This document shows, piece after piece, positions 24,558-32,737 of a stretch of 64,000 nucleotides of DNA. The stretch is taken from positions 1-64,000 of the forward strand of contig DALTWK010000001.1 of NCBI GenBank assembly GCA_029987115.1. Direction: 5' to 3'. The notes below the pieces were generated by a model. The model was not told where the DNA came from and ran no database searches. It worked only from the letters and a program-made list of their open reading frames with translations. The translations under genes and the position numbers were made by a program. The DNA is from Methanocorpusculum sp. GTDB taxonomy: Archaea; Halobacteriota; Methanomicrobia; Methanomicrobiales; Methanocorpusculaceae. The first letter of the stretch is position 1; every line of letters starts with the position of its first letter.

Positions 24558-25325
24558 TTAGTAGGTAAACACTATCGACACAGTTGCCGTTGTGCTGAGC
24601 GTACCCGAAGATATTTGAGTTCCTCCTCCAACCTCAGCCGGAGCAACAGGGGACGGTGATGCCGCTTTCATCGCCATTGAATCCATAGTCACATTCGAGT
24701 AAGATACTGCATTATAACTCTGGCTCACCGAGATAACACCGGTTCCGGTTACACGGATGCCGAGAGCAGCTGCGACCGCATCAGCATCGGCGCGTGCTGC
24801 CTTCACTGCGGAGTAAATTGCTGCATTGCGCTGTTCTTTCTGCTTTTCATTGGATAAACCAAACTGCAGGCGGTTGACTTTGTTTGCACCGGCTGCAATC
24901 GCCTTGTCAATGACCGATCCTACAGAATCAACATCGTAGGTGATGACCTCAACTGTGTTTGTCACACTGTAAACGGTGTCCCCGATGTTGAAACCTTCAA
25001 TCTTGTTGTAGTCATAAATCTCATAGGAATACATCGAGTATTGGTTGGTTTTGATGTTTTCTTCCTTGATACCAGCTGCTTTCAATGCAGAGATGACCTT
25101 GTTCATAATCCGGGAATTCTCCTCCTGTGCTTTGAATGCAATTTTATCAACGGTTTCAATGCCGAGGCTGATAGTTGCCTTGTCCGGAGTGGTCGTAGAT
25201 TCGCCGTACCCGCTGACTTCAATAATATGATCTGTCAGATTATTATCTGCTGCAACTGGTGCTATCAGTACTACAAGAACTGCAAGAACTGCAATTGCAG
25301 CAGCGATGAAATGTGTTCTTTTCAT
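24558..25325 (-). CDS. Secreted SIMPL-domain protein (DUF541)
   Basis: 255 residues. The first 27 residues are a signal peptide or anchor (KRTH then a long alanine/valine/leucine stretch ending VAA). The rest is a SIMPL domain: VSGYGESTTTPDKATISLGIE at the start, a NNVIxAL-like MNKVISALKAAGIKEENIKT, and ARADADAVAAALG near 190. Bacterial relatives (YggE) sit in the cell envelope and affect stress responses. Its upstream region carries the same 22-bp palindrome as the regulator gene next door, so it is probably a target of that regulator. Confidence 0.85.
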   Translation of the reverse strand: MKRTHFIAAAIAVLAVLVVLIAPVAADNNLTDHIIEVSGYGESTTTPDKATISLGIETVDKIAFKAQEENSRIMNKVISALKAAGIKEENIKTNQYSMYSYEIYDYNKIEGFNIGDTVYSVTNTVEVITYDVDSVGSVIDKAIAAGANKVNRLQFGLSNEKQKEQRNAAIYSAVKAARADADAVAAALGIRVTGTGVISVSQSYNAVSYSNVTMDSMAMKAASPSPVAPAEVGGGTQISSGTLSTTATVSIVFTY

Positions 25326-25364
25326 ACCAGATTATTCGAGGGATATTTAAAAATAGTTTATGTA

Positions 25365-25386
25365 AACTGCAGTTTTTTCTGCAGTT
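25365..25386. promoter_or_regulatory. Operator-like palindrome AACTGC-N10-GCAGTT upstream of SIMPL gene
   Basis: AACTGCAG at 25365-25372 and CTGCAGTT at 25379-25386 form an eight-base inverted repeat, 22 bp overall, 40 bp before the SIMPL start. An AT-rich TATA-like stretch (minus strand, around 25341-25353) lies between it and the start. The same AACTGC-N10-GCAGTT frame is found 42 bp before the regulator start. Confidence 0.7.
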
Positions 25387-26059
25387 ATTCACGGCGAGAA
25401 CCGACGAGAGTAATGACGAGAAGCAGGATGAGAATTCCAAGTGAAACAAAGAAGAAGAGAATCACTCCAAAATCAATCTGAGATATGATATCAACACTTT
25501 GAACCACCTCTGATACATACTCCACAGGAGGGGCTATTGACGGTTCTATAGGAGTCGGAGACGCAAGCGTCATTGCCTTGACGGTTTCAAATCCACTGCC
25601 TGCAACTGAATCGGCAGTAAGAAGATTGATTTCATTAGTAGAAGGTATTTCTGCAGAACCGAGAACAAGGCGGGAAAGCAGTGGAACTGCTGCACAACAG
25701 GCGGTTAGTACACCAGCCGCAATTCCATAGCGCTCCACCATTTTCTTTACTGGAGTGGTCTTTTTCGGAGTGATAATGATGTCTTTCTGAATGACACGGT
25801 AGCGTTTCATCTGCCGACCTTTTTCACTCCACCGGACATCAGCAACCTCAATCAATCCCGCATCCTGCAAATTTTCCAGATGGTATTTGATGGTAGTAAG
25901 AGGAATATCAGTCCTATCCGCAAGATCGGTTGCTGTCATTGGACCTTCTGATAACAGATTCAGGAGAGTGCTCGCTGTAGCAGATGACATGGCCTTCGCC
26001 ACTTTCAATGCTTCTGGAGAGCCCTGTTCCAAGATAACAGTCGTTTCTTCTTCCGGCAT
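25385..26059 (-). CDS. Membrane-anchored winged-helix regulator (ArsR-like)
   Basis: 224 residues. Residues 15-90 form a winged helix: ATASTLLNLL, then MTATDLADRTDIPLTTIKYHL as helix-turn-helix and AGLIEVADVRW as wing. A basic stretch with KKTTPVKKM follows, a possible weak membrane helix near 113-132, and a clear C-terminal membrane helix at about 198-218 with RRE at the end. It likely senses envelope state and regulates itself and the SIMPL gene, since both have the same palindrome at the same distance upstream. No ligand or kinase motif is visible. Confidence 0.8.
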   Translation of the reverse strand: MPEEETTVILEQGSPEALKVAKAMSSATASTLLNLLSEGPMTATDLADRTDIPLTTIKYHLENLQDAGLIEVADVRWSEKGRQMKRYRVIQKDIIITPKKTTPVKKMVERYGIAAGVLTACCAAVPLLSRLVLGSAEIPSTNEINLLTADSVAGSGFETVKAMTLASPTPIEPSIAPPVEYVSEVVQSVDIISQIDFGVILFFFVSLGILILLLVITLVGSRRE

Positions 26060-26100
26060 GTAATAGGATATTGGCTAGATAAAGGTAAAGCAATTTTTGT

Positions 26101-26122
26101 AACTGCGAAATAATTCGCAGTT
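26101..26122. promoter_or_regulatory. Operator-like palindrome AACTGC-N10-GCAGTT upstream of regulator gene
   Basis: AACTGCGAA at 26101-26109 and TTCGCAGTT at 26114-26122 form a perfect nine-base inverted repeat. It lies 42 bp upstream of the winged-helix regulator start and 8 bp past the NOG1-type gene stop, so it might also act as a hairpin terminator, but its match with the site upstream of the SIMPL gene favours protein binding. Confidence 0.7.
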
Positions 26123-26129
26123 TTCCCGA

Positions 26130-27164
26130 TTATTTATTCGGATAATAATCTGTTTTTTCCGGAGAACGACCGCCGTGACGAGTGTATTCAGGAACAGGGA
26201 GTTCAGATCTGATATCCAGCGGTTCTTTAATCATATTCTCTTTTCTAATACGGAGCAGCTCATCCAGAACAGCTTCAACACCTTCCCCGGACACGGTGGA
26301 CATATTGAAGTATCCTTCATAGGGTTTCAGATCGGACTTGTTGATGGCGGTAACCATAGGGACGGAAGTAAGATTGTCGATTTCCTCACGGAGTTTGAAC
26401 TGTGCTTCAACCGAGTATCCACAGTTCTCGCTTGCATCGATGACAAAAAGCACAATATCGGCAACATAAATCAGTGCATTCAATGCCTGTTTTTCAATTG
26501 CATTCCGTTCCTCTTCACCGCGGTCCAGCAGACCAGGCGTATCGATGAACTGAATCTTTCTTCTGCGTTCAGCAATCCGATGACCAACAATAATTCCCTT
26601 CGTAGTGAAAGGATATGACGCAATTTCCGGTTCTGCAGACGTGACCAGACGTATGAAAGAAGACTTTCCAACATTTGGATATCCGGCAACAACAATGGTA
26701 AATTCTTCTGGATTTACATGCGGGAGTTTTCTCAGGACATTTCTGACATCGTTCAGATAATGGAGAGCATCATCGGCACGGTGAATGATAGAGGCGATTC
26801 TGGCAACAGCGCGCTTCCGTTCAACAAGCGTATCTGCTCCTCTCATGCCCATAGAGATGTTTCTTCCAACATCGCGCACATTTTTCGCCGCCCATCCAAC
26901 CATACCCAAGTTCTTCCTCAGGTTTTCAATATCAAAGAGAATATCACACATATCGCGATAGAACGGCGGAAGTTCCTCAAATTCCGGGAAACTCTGAATT
27001 ATTGCAACCAGTTTATCGTGTGCCGCCTGCGTGATTGAACGGACAAAATCTTCATCAGCACGCTTTCTGCTGGTTTTTTCCCGCATTTTCTTTGCCGCAC
27101 GGCGAAAGACTCTGTCCAGTAACTCATCTGCAGTGGGCACAGTGGGGATATCATCGAAATACAT
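26130..27164 (-). CDS. NOG1/OBG-type GTP-binding protein
   Basis: 344 residues. N-terminal 150 residues are helical, as in NOG1 (RRAAKKMREKTSRKRADEDFVRS). The GTPase domain follows: G1 GYPNVGKSS at 161-169, a switch I Thr in YPFTTKG, G3 DTPGLLDR, and G4 NKSD. NOG1 proteins act in large ribosomal subunit assembly. The C-terminus is short and lacks the long tail of eukaryotic NOG1. Divergent from the CBS-domain gene, 51 bp apart. Confidence 0.9.
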   Translation of the reverse strand: MYFDDIPTVPTADELLDRVFRRAAKKMREKTSRKRADEDFVRSITQAAHDKLVAIIQSFPEFEELPPFYRDMCDILFDIENLRKNLGMVGWAAKNVRDVGRNISMGMRGADTLVERKRAVARIASIIHRADDALHYLNDVRNVLRKLPHVNPEEFTIVVAGYPNVGKSSFIRLVTSAEPEIASYPFTTKGIIVGHRIAERRRKIQFIDTPGLLDRGEEERNAIEKQALNALIYVADIVLFVIDASENCGYSVEAQFKLREEIDNLTSVPMVTAINKSDLKPYEGYFNMSTVSGEGVEAVLDELLRIRKENMIKEPLDIRSELPVPEYTRHGGRSPEKTDYYPNK

Positions 27165-27215
27165 TCTTCAAATCCATTTCCTTTATTAGTTTTGCAGTCA
27201 GAAAGAATCCTATAT

Positions 27216-28094
27216 ATGGACCTCTCACTGATTCAAAAGGATATTCTTATTACTCTGATTTCGCTCTATCATCAATATTCCCATCCGATAAAAGGCGAAG
27301 ACATTGCAGAAATTATCAGACGAAACCCCGGCACTGTCCGTAATCAGATGCAGGCACTGAAGGTTCTTGGTCTCGTTGACGGCGTTCCAGGGCCGAAAGG
27401 AGGGTATCACCCAACTGCACGCGCATACTCCGAACTGAATATTACGCATGATTACTCAGAATCCGAAGTTCCGCTTGTTCTCAACGGATTGGAAATTACC
27501 GGAGTCAGTGTCAGTGAAATTGCCTTTACCACGCTCACACATGCAGATCTCTGTCATGCGCTGATTAAAATCATTGGAAATGTTCGAACATTTGAAATCG
27601 GCGACCAAGTAACTGTAGGACCAACACCTGTAAACAAATTGTTGATTAAAGGGGAGGTTTTCGGCAAAGACGAAATCAATAATGCACTGCTGATTTCCAC
27701 CACAGAAATGACAAGTCTTCCCAAAAAAGCGGTCAGGGAATACATGTCAATGCCGTTGATTGTCTTAGAACCTGACATGACACTTGCATATGCCATGAAA
27801 ACACTGCTTCAGAAAAAAATTCACGGAGCACCAGTTCTGGAAAACGGAGACCTTGTCGGTATTGTAACGCTCACAGACATCGTTTCCGCAATAGACTCGG
27901 GAAAGGAGACAGACAGTCTAGTACGCGACATGATGGTAAAGAATGTCATCACAATCCCGGGGGACCAGAAACTCTACGAAGTTGTCCGTCAGTTCAAAGG
28001 ACAGGATATCGGTCGTATAATTGTAACAGAAAACGGTAAGCCATCGGGCATCCTCACCCATTCAGATATTATCAGAGTGTTTCCTGCACTATAA
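27216..28094 (+). CDS. HTH-CBS domain regulator
   Basis: 292 residues from the ATG 27216, preceded by TATAT. An N-terminal winged helix (DILITLISLYHQYSHPIKGEDIAEII with RRNPGTVRNQMQALKVLG) is followed by a central domain of about 90 residues and two CBS motifs at about 170-285 (MSMPLIVLEPDMTLAYAMKTLL and DMMVKNVITIPGDQKLYEVV). This HTH-plus-CBS arrangement is common in methanogens; CBS pairs usually bind AMP, ATP or SAM. Targets unknown. It may be followed by the PRC-barrel gene in one unit, though that gene has its own TATA box. Confidence 0.85.
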   Translation: MDLSLIQKDILITLISLYHQYSHPIKGEDIAEIIRRNPGTVRNQMQALKVLGLVDGVPGPKGGYHPTARAYSELNITHDYSESEVPLVLNGLEITGVSVSEIAFTTLTHADLCHALIKIIGNVRTFEIGDQVTVGPTPVNKLLIKGEVFGKDEINNALLISTTEMTSLPKKAVREYMSMPLIVLEPDMTLAYAMKTLLQKKIHGAPVLENGDLVGIVTLTDIVSAIDSGKETDSLVRDMMVKNVITIPGDQKLYEVVRQFKGQDIGRIIVTENGKPSGILTHSDIIRVFPAL

Positions 28095-28098
28095 AAAG

Positions 28099-28108
28099 GA
28101 ATATATAT
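28099..28108 (+). promoter_or_regulatory. TATA box of PRC-barrel gene (leaderless)
   Basis: GAATATATAT lies about 26-35 bp upstream of the ATG at 28134, so transcription would begin at or within a few bases of the start codon. This fits a leaderless message, and no Shine-Dalgarno is present. Confidence 0.6.
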
Positions 28109-28133
28109 CCATATCACGAAGATATTGTTACTT

Positions 28134-28385
28134 ATGCAGAACGAGCAGTTTACTCACAATATCAGAAGAAAACGTGTGATGAGCACCGATGGCAAAATCA
28201 TAGGTCAGATTAAGAATATCTCCTTTGATGCACCAACCGGACAGCTTCAGCGTCTGATTATCCGCCCAGATCCAACCTTCGACACCACAGGATTCAAAGT
28301 AGAGAATGAAGCAATCTCTATTCCGTTCGAAGCCGTCAAGGATATTACCGACTTCATTGTAGTAGACCGCTACATGCTCCACTAA
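28134..28385 (+). CDS. PRC-barrel domain protein
   Basis: 83 residues. A small beta barrel of the PRC family: RRKRVMSTDGKIIGQIKNISFD, then GQLQRLIIRP and IPFEAVKDITDFIVVDRYML. Archaeal members are numerous, and related domains act in RNA processing and photosynthetic reaction centres; the role here is not known. Start placed at the ATG that fits the TATA box at 28099-28108. Confidence 0.82.
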   Translation: MQNEQFTHNIRRKRVMSTDGKIIGQIKNISFDAPTGQLQRLIIRPDPTFDTTGFKVENEAISIPFEAVKDITDFIVVDRYMLH

Positions 28386-28388
28386 CTT

Positions 28389-28616
28389 TCAATTTTTCTT
28401 TTTCAGCAGTTCCTGTAAGATACGTATTCGCTCTTCCGCTGCTTTCGTTTCAGTTTCGTCCTTTTCCAGTGTTAATGACAGGATATCACCCGACCGGACA
28501 CCGATAGGAAGAATAGATAGCGGAAAAATACCGAGTGGTATTTCGCCGTCTTTCGTTCTCAGGAGAAGAGCTGCCGATAACTCATCTATAGAATCAACTG
28601 TTACCAGATGTTTCAT
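28389..28616 (-). CDS. DUF3006-type small protein
   Basis: 75 residues, a short beta-rich domain (VTVDSIDELSAALLL, then EIPLGIFPLSILPIGVRSGDIL) followed by a charged helix ending in KKKN. This is the DUF3006 pattern, a family usually found beside ComEC-like metallo-beta-lactamases, as here: its start overlaps the MBL gene stop by 4 bp. Function unknown, probably linked to that partner. Confidence 0.7.
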   Translation of the reverse strand: MKHLVTVDSIDELSAALLLRTKDGEIPLGIFPLSILPIGVRSGDILSLTLEKDETETKAAEERIRILQELLKKKN

Positions 28617-29686
28617 GCAGCGACCAACTCCCCCTGGCCGGAGAAGAGAATTTGTAAATAGTCATGACCTTTGTTTTCCGTGGTAACCGTATAGGACTTC
28701 CCATCGGTTGCAACAGAAACGGAACCGTCGACATCTGTTCTGAAGATAGATGACGCAGGAACAAACTGCACAAGACGTTCCAGGAACTCGGTATGCGGAT
28801 GCCCATAACTGTTGCCGGTCTCCTCCGTTCCGCAACTGATGACTACAACTTCCGGATTGACAGCACGAAGGAAAGAAGCTGAACCGGATTCGCGGCTTCC
28901 ATGATGTCCACCTTTCAGGATTTCAGCAGAGATATCCTCGCCGGTTGAAAGAATATAGTTCTCGGTCTTCTTTTCCGCATCTCCAGTCAAAAGATAGGAG
29001 ACAGCCCCATAGGTTATCTTCAGGACGATGGAATTATGGTTGACATCCTTGTCAATCAAATCCTGCGATGGAGAAAGAACCTTGATAGAGACATCAGACC
29101 AAGGAGAACGTACTGCATCGCCATACCGAATCTGTTTGTAGGAGACATCATTTTCCAAAAGGTAGGTCAGCAAATTCTCATAGGTTTTCGAAGTATGCAC
29201 GAAACCATTGTCATAGACCGTGCCAACACGGTAGGTTTTCAGCAGATTCAAAGCTGCGCCAATGTGATCATAATCCTGATGCGTCATCAGGAAGAACTCC
29301 AGTTTCTTTACTCCGCGGGTATCGAGGAAACGGAATAGTTTCTGCTGTGCCTCGCGTGTGGACGGATTCATTGTTTCACCTGCATCAACCAAAGCGAATT
29401 TACCGTCTTTTTCCAGAAGTATGGCATCTCCCTGACCTATATCAACAAAGTGGACAATAAATTCCGATCCAGTAACAGGCCCCGGCGAAGGCGAATCCTG
29501 TTCAACAGGTTTTACCGGAAGAGATGGTTGTTCTTGTGCAGGATTCTGGTCGGAACCGGAATGTCCGAATATTTGTATTCCTGCGAAAATCAGAATTGCG
29601 AGAACTATTACTATTCCAACGACTGCAGCTGCATTATTTTTCTTCGCACGTTTCCGATACGAACTTGATGATCTTTTTTGTGCCAT
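28613..29686 (-). CDS. ComEC-like metallo-beta-lactamase hydrolase, membrane-anchored
   Basis: 357 residues. A basic N-terminus and a membrane helix at about 20-43 anchor it, then a proline-rich linker leads to an MBL domain: FVDIGQGDAILLEKDG, TH-x-D-x-DH in MTHQDYDHIGAALN, and HHGSRESGS near residue 260. These metal ligands match the C-terminal hydrolase of ComEC, which degrades one DNA strand during uptake. No ComEC channel domain is present, so it is a free-standing extracellular or surface enzyme. Co-translated with the DUF3006 gene. Confidence 0.85.
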   Translation of the reverse strand: MAQKRSSSSYRKRAKKNNAAAVVGIVIVLAILIFAGIQIFGHSGSDQNPAQEQPSLPVKPVEQDSPSPGPVTGSEFIVHFVDIGQGDAILLEKDGKFALVDAGETMNPSTREAQQKLFRFLDTRGVKKLEFFLMTHQDYDHIGAALNLLKTYRVGTVYDNGFVHTSKTYENLLTYLLENDVSYKQIRYGDAVRSPWSDVSIKVLSPSQDLIDKDVNHNSIVLKITYGAVSYLLTGDAEKKTENYILSTGEDISAEILKGGHHGSRESGSASFLRAVNPEVVVISCGTEETGNSYGHPHTEFLERLVQFVPASSIFRTDVDGSVSVATDGKSYTVTTENKGHDYLQILFSGQGELVAA

Positions 29687-29688
29687 TT

Positions 29689-30414
29689 CTAAAGTTCCAG
29701 TTTTTCAGAGCAGAAGCGATTGAGTTCTTCTGTATAATTCTCGGGATGATTCATTACAGAAAGAGTATCGGATGTTCCAATCATCTCATACAAGGTTCTT
29801 CCTTCCACGAGTCCCAGTTCAGGAATAGATGAAGGAATAAGAGTGTGAATCGGAATTGGAGTTCCATAATTTGGATTTGCCACCCACCCCTCTTTTTTCA
29901 TATAATAGTAGGCAGCACCATGCATCTCGTTGATTTCTCCATATTCACTTTCGAAATCAGTTGAGACGAGATTTGCCATAATCAGTTCCTCTTTTCCCGG
30001 GTTGATGGTTACATGACCATAACCGGAGGGAATGAGAACAATATCCCCTTTGCGTGCTGCAAGGACAATTACATCGGTATGCTCGCGATTTTGGAGGAGA
30101 TAGTATGCATACCCAGAAAGCACCTCGTAGACTTCCGGATAGGCTACTCCCGCCGGGTTCAGCGGATGATAATGACCCTTTGTTTTATTGTATTCTCCAT
30201 TAATAACTCCAGATGGTATTCTGGTAATATCATACCGCAGATGATGCCGTTCAAGCCAGGTGTGGTCGCCGTGTGTCTTGTAGAGATCACGGTACATATA
30301 GTACAGCGGAGTATTCGGATCCTGATTGGACGGACGAACGGCCAGAACATTCTCCATGTCTCCGATTGTTCTGACGGAAGGATTCGGAAGACCGGTTGGC
30401 CATATCTTATTCAT
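29689..30414 (-). CDS. pgi: Glucose-6-phosphate isomerase, cupin type
   Basis: 241 residues from the ATG of MNKIWPTG; the open frame runs 63 codons further but without family similarity. Cupin-type PGI of euryarchaea, metal-dependent isomerisation of glucose-6-P and fructose-6-P. The metal-binding motifs are GHYHPLNPAG with the later Glu in YEVLSG, and HVTINPGKE. The family is about 190 residues in Pyrococcus; here the C-terminus is longer by some 45 residues. It is divergent from PAN and 2 bp downstream of the MBL gene start on the same strand. Confidence 0.9.
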   Translation of the reverse strand: MNKIWPTGLPNPSVRTIGDMENVLAVRPSNQDPNTPLYYMYRDLYKTHGDHTWLERHHLRYDITRIPSGVINGEYNKTKGHYHPLNPAGVAYPEVYEVLSGYAYYLLQNREHTDVIVLAARKGDIVLIPSGYGHVTINPGKEELIMANLVSTDFESEYGEINEMHGAAYYYMKKEGWVANPNYGTPIPIHTLIPSSIPELGLVEGRTLYEMIGTSDTLSVMNHPENYTEELNRFCSEKLEL

Positions 30415-30539
30415 GATATGTAAATGAAATGTCTGATAATAAATCAGTGTCGGTCGAGATTTTTCAAATAAAGTGATGAGATGCATTTCGAAAATGCTTT
30501 TATCTCTGATACCAAATAGCAAAGTATTGAGATGATGAA

Positions 30540-31802
30540 ATGGCAGATACACTGAATGAATCAGATATTCTTGACCCAATCTCCCATGAGCCGATAATTT
30601 CATCGGAAGAACTAGCGGCTCTCCGGAAAAAGAATATCGATTATGAATCCCGGGTCGTTGAACTGAGGGAGACTGTGCGACAACTCCGGTTAGCTATAGT
30701 TGCTGCAGAGTCAGAACGGGACCAGTACCGCCGTGAAGCTAGGAAATACAAAGCGGAACTTTCGCAGATGAAAGCACCGCCGCTGGTAATTGGAAATGTC
30801 GAACAGATTATTGAAAAGGACAAGGTTGTTGTCAGAAGTTCGGCTGGTCCCCAATTCCTCTCTCATGTTAGCGAAGATGTGAAACCGGAAGAAGTGATTG
30901 TCGGTGCACAGTGTGCACTGCATCCTCAATCCTATGTTCTGGTTGAAATACTGCCGAAAAAGACAGACGCACAGGTATCTGCCATGGAAATTGATGTTGC
31001 GCCTGACGTCAGCTACAGCGATATCGGCGGACTCGAACACCAGAAAAAACTTCTGCGTGAGGCAATAGAACTTCCGCTCATGAAACCGGAACTCTTCGAA
31101 AGAGCCGGCATTGAACCACCAAAAGGTGTTCTCCTCTATGGTCCACCAGGAACAGGAAAGACCCTGCTCGCGAAAGCTGCAGCACACGAAACACAGGCAT
31201 CGTTCATCAGGGTGGTAGGTTCCGAACTTGTGCAGAAATATATCGGAGAAGGAGCACGTCTGGTCAGAGAGATTTTTGCACTTGCCAGAGAGAAAGCTCC
31301 TGCTATCATTTTCATTGATGAAATCGATGCAATAGGTTCAATGAGAACTGCTGATGCCTATTCTGCGGGCGATCACGAAGTCGGAAGAACACTGATGCAG
31401 CTTCTTGCAGAGCTCGATGGGTTCAATGCCAGAGGAAATGTCAAAATTATCGCCGCAACAAATAGAATCGACATAATGGATCAGGCACTCCTTCGTCCAG
31501 GTCGTTTTGATAGAATCATAGAGTTCCCCTTGCCAAACCAAGCAGAGCGGAAAACCATTCTCCAGATTCACACAGCAAACATGCACCTGGAAAAATCCAT
31601 TTCCCTGGATGAAATTGCAAAGGAAACAGAAGGATTTAACGGTGCTGAACTAATGGCACTGGCGGTTGAAGCGGGAATGAATGCAATTCGCTTCGGTCGG
31701 TCGACTATCAAATCAAAAGACATAGCTGAGGCATTAACAGCCGTCAAAAACGGGCGAACAAAACCGGAGGAACGCGAACTTGCGCCGGGAATGTATCTTT
31801 AA
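30540..31802 (+). CDS. pan: Proteasome-activating nucleotidase
   Basis: 420 residues. PAN is the hexameric ATPase that unfolds proteins and feeds them to the 20S proteasome. Coiled coil at about 25-75, OB domain at 80-145, AAA domain with Walker A GPPGTGKT at 201-208 and Walker B IFIDEID around 258-263, sensor ATNR and the arginine finger RPGRFDR. The last three residues Met-Tyr-Leu fit the HbYX motif that docks on the proteasome alpha ring. It overlaps the end of the convergent transporter gene by 4 bp. Confidence 0.95.
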   Translation: MADTLNESDILDPISHEPIISSEELAALRKKNIDYESRVVELRETVRQLRLAIVAAESERDQYRREARKYKAELSQMKAPPLVIGNVEQIIEKDKVVVRSSAGPQFLSHVSEDVKPEEVIVGAQCALHPQSYVLVEILPKKTDAQVSAMEIDVAPDVSYSDIGGLEHQKKLLREAIELPLMKPELFERAGIEPPKGVLLYGPPGTGKTLLAKAAAHETQASFIRVVGSELVQKYIGEGARLVREIFALAREKAPAIIFIDEIDAIGSMRTADAYSAGDHEVGRTLMQLLAELDGFNARGNVKIIAATNRIDIMDQALLRPGRFDRIIEFPLPNQAERKTILQIHTANMHLEKSISLDEIAKETEGFNGAELMALAVEAGMNAIRFGRSTIKSKDIAEALTAVKNGRTKPEERELAPGMYL

Positions 31803-32737
31803 GTAGATACAGTTTTTTTTCTTTTTTCTGCAACCCAGTCCCACAGATACGGGAAAGCTATTCCAAAGAATAGCAGAACAATACCAATCCATTGTAGCCA
31901 TGTGACATGATCGGAAATGATAATCACCGAGCATATAATTGATGCGGGAAGTTCCGAAGACGAGAGAATGACCGATGCACCAGCTGGTATTTTCGGCGTT
32001 GCAATCGAAAACAAGAAACTCGGAAGGGCACATCCGATACTACCCAAGAGAAGACCGTAGAACCAGATGTTGCTTTCAACAAGAATACCCGAGGTGAAAT
32101 AACTCGGAGAAAACACAACAATAAGCGTCAGAAGTGCGACAGAGAGCACTAATAGACTGCGGGATGTCGAAGAGATAGATGGATCAATCTTTCCGAGGAC
32201 GAAAATGTACACGGCATAGAATACTGCAGAAAGGATACCGAAAAGAACCCCGACTGGATTCAGATTTTCTGCACCCATTCCAACACCCGCCGCAAGGAGT
32301 GTTGACAATATGAGAATAATAACCGAGATTACAGTTCCTTTACTCGGCAATTTCCGTGAGATGACAGCATCCAGTATTACACCCATCCAAGTATACTGGA
32401 AGAGGAGAATCACCGAGATGTGGGCAGGGACTGTCTGCAGAGAAAGCATGAAGGTTGCACTGACCAATGCTATGGAAATACCAGCTAATATCAGCAGGAT
32501 GACTGTTTTCAGTGAAGGGCGTTTCGGGCGGTGCAAATTACCCCTGATATGCTGAATAAGGAAAAATCCTCCAGTGAGAAGCATCATGAAGAGAACACCG
32601 AAGAAATACTGACTCATCACCATCTCAGAGGAAGAAAAACCATCCAGATATCCTAATTTTGTCAGCGAGGATGAGGGACCGAAAGCGCAGCCACCGAGGA
32701 AGACAAGAATTGGAAAGAGAAAATCTCCAGCTTTCAT
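31799..32737 (-). CDS. EamA/DMT-family transporter (paralogue A)
   Basis: 312 residues, ten predicted membrane helices in two EamA repeats. LLFQYTWMGVILDA is the mark of the first repeat and ATPKIPAGASVILSSSELPASI that of the second. It shares these with the neighbour at 32734 and with 6340-7317. Its start overlaps the neighbour's stop by 4 bp, so the pair is co-translated and may form a heterodimer. The gene also overlaps PAN by 4 bp in convergence. Confidence 0.88.
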   Translation of the reverse strand: MKAGDFLFPILVFLGGCAFGPSSSLTKLGYLDGFSSSEMVMSQYFFGVLFMMLLTGGFFLIQHIRGNLHRPKRPSLKTVILLILAGISIALVSATFMLSLQTVPAHISVILLFQYTWMGVILDAVISRKLPSKGTVISVIILILSTLLAAGVGMGAENLNPVGVLFGILSAVFYAVYIFVLGKIDPSISSTSRSLLVLSVALLTLIVVFSPSYFTSGILVESNIWFYGLLLGSIGCALPSFLFSIATPKIPAGASVILSSSELPASIICSVIIISDHVTWLQWIGIVLLFFGIAFPYLWDWVAEKRKKTVST

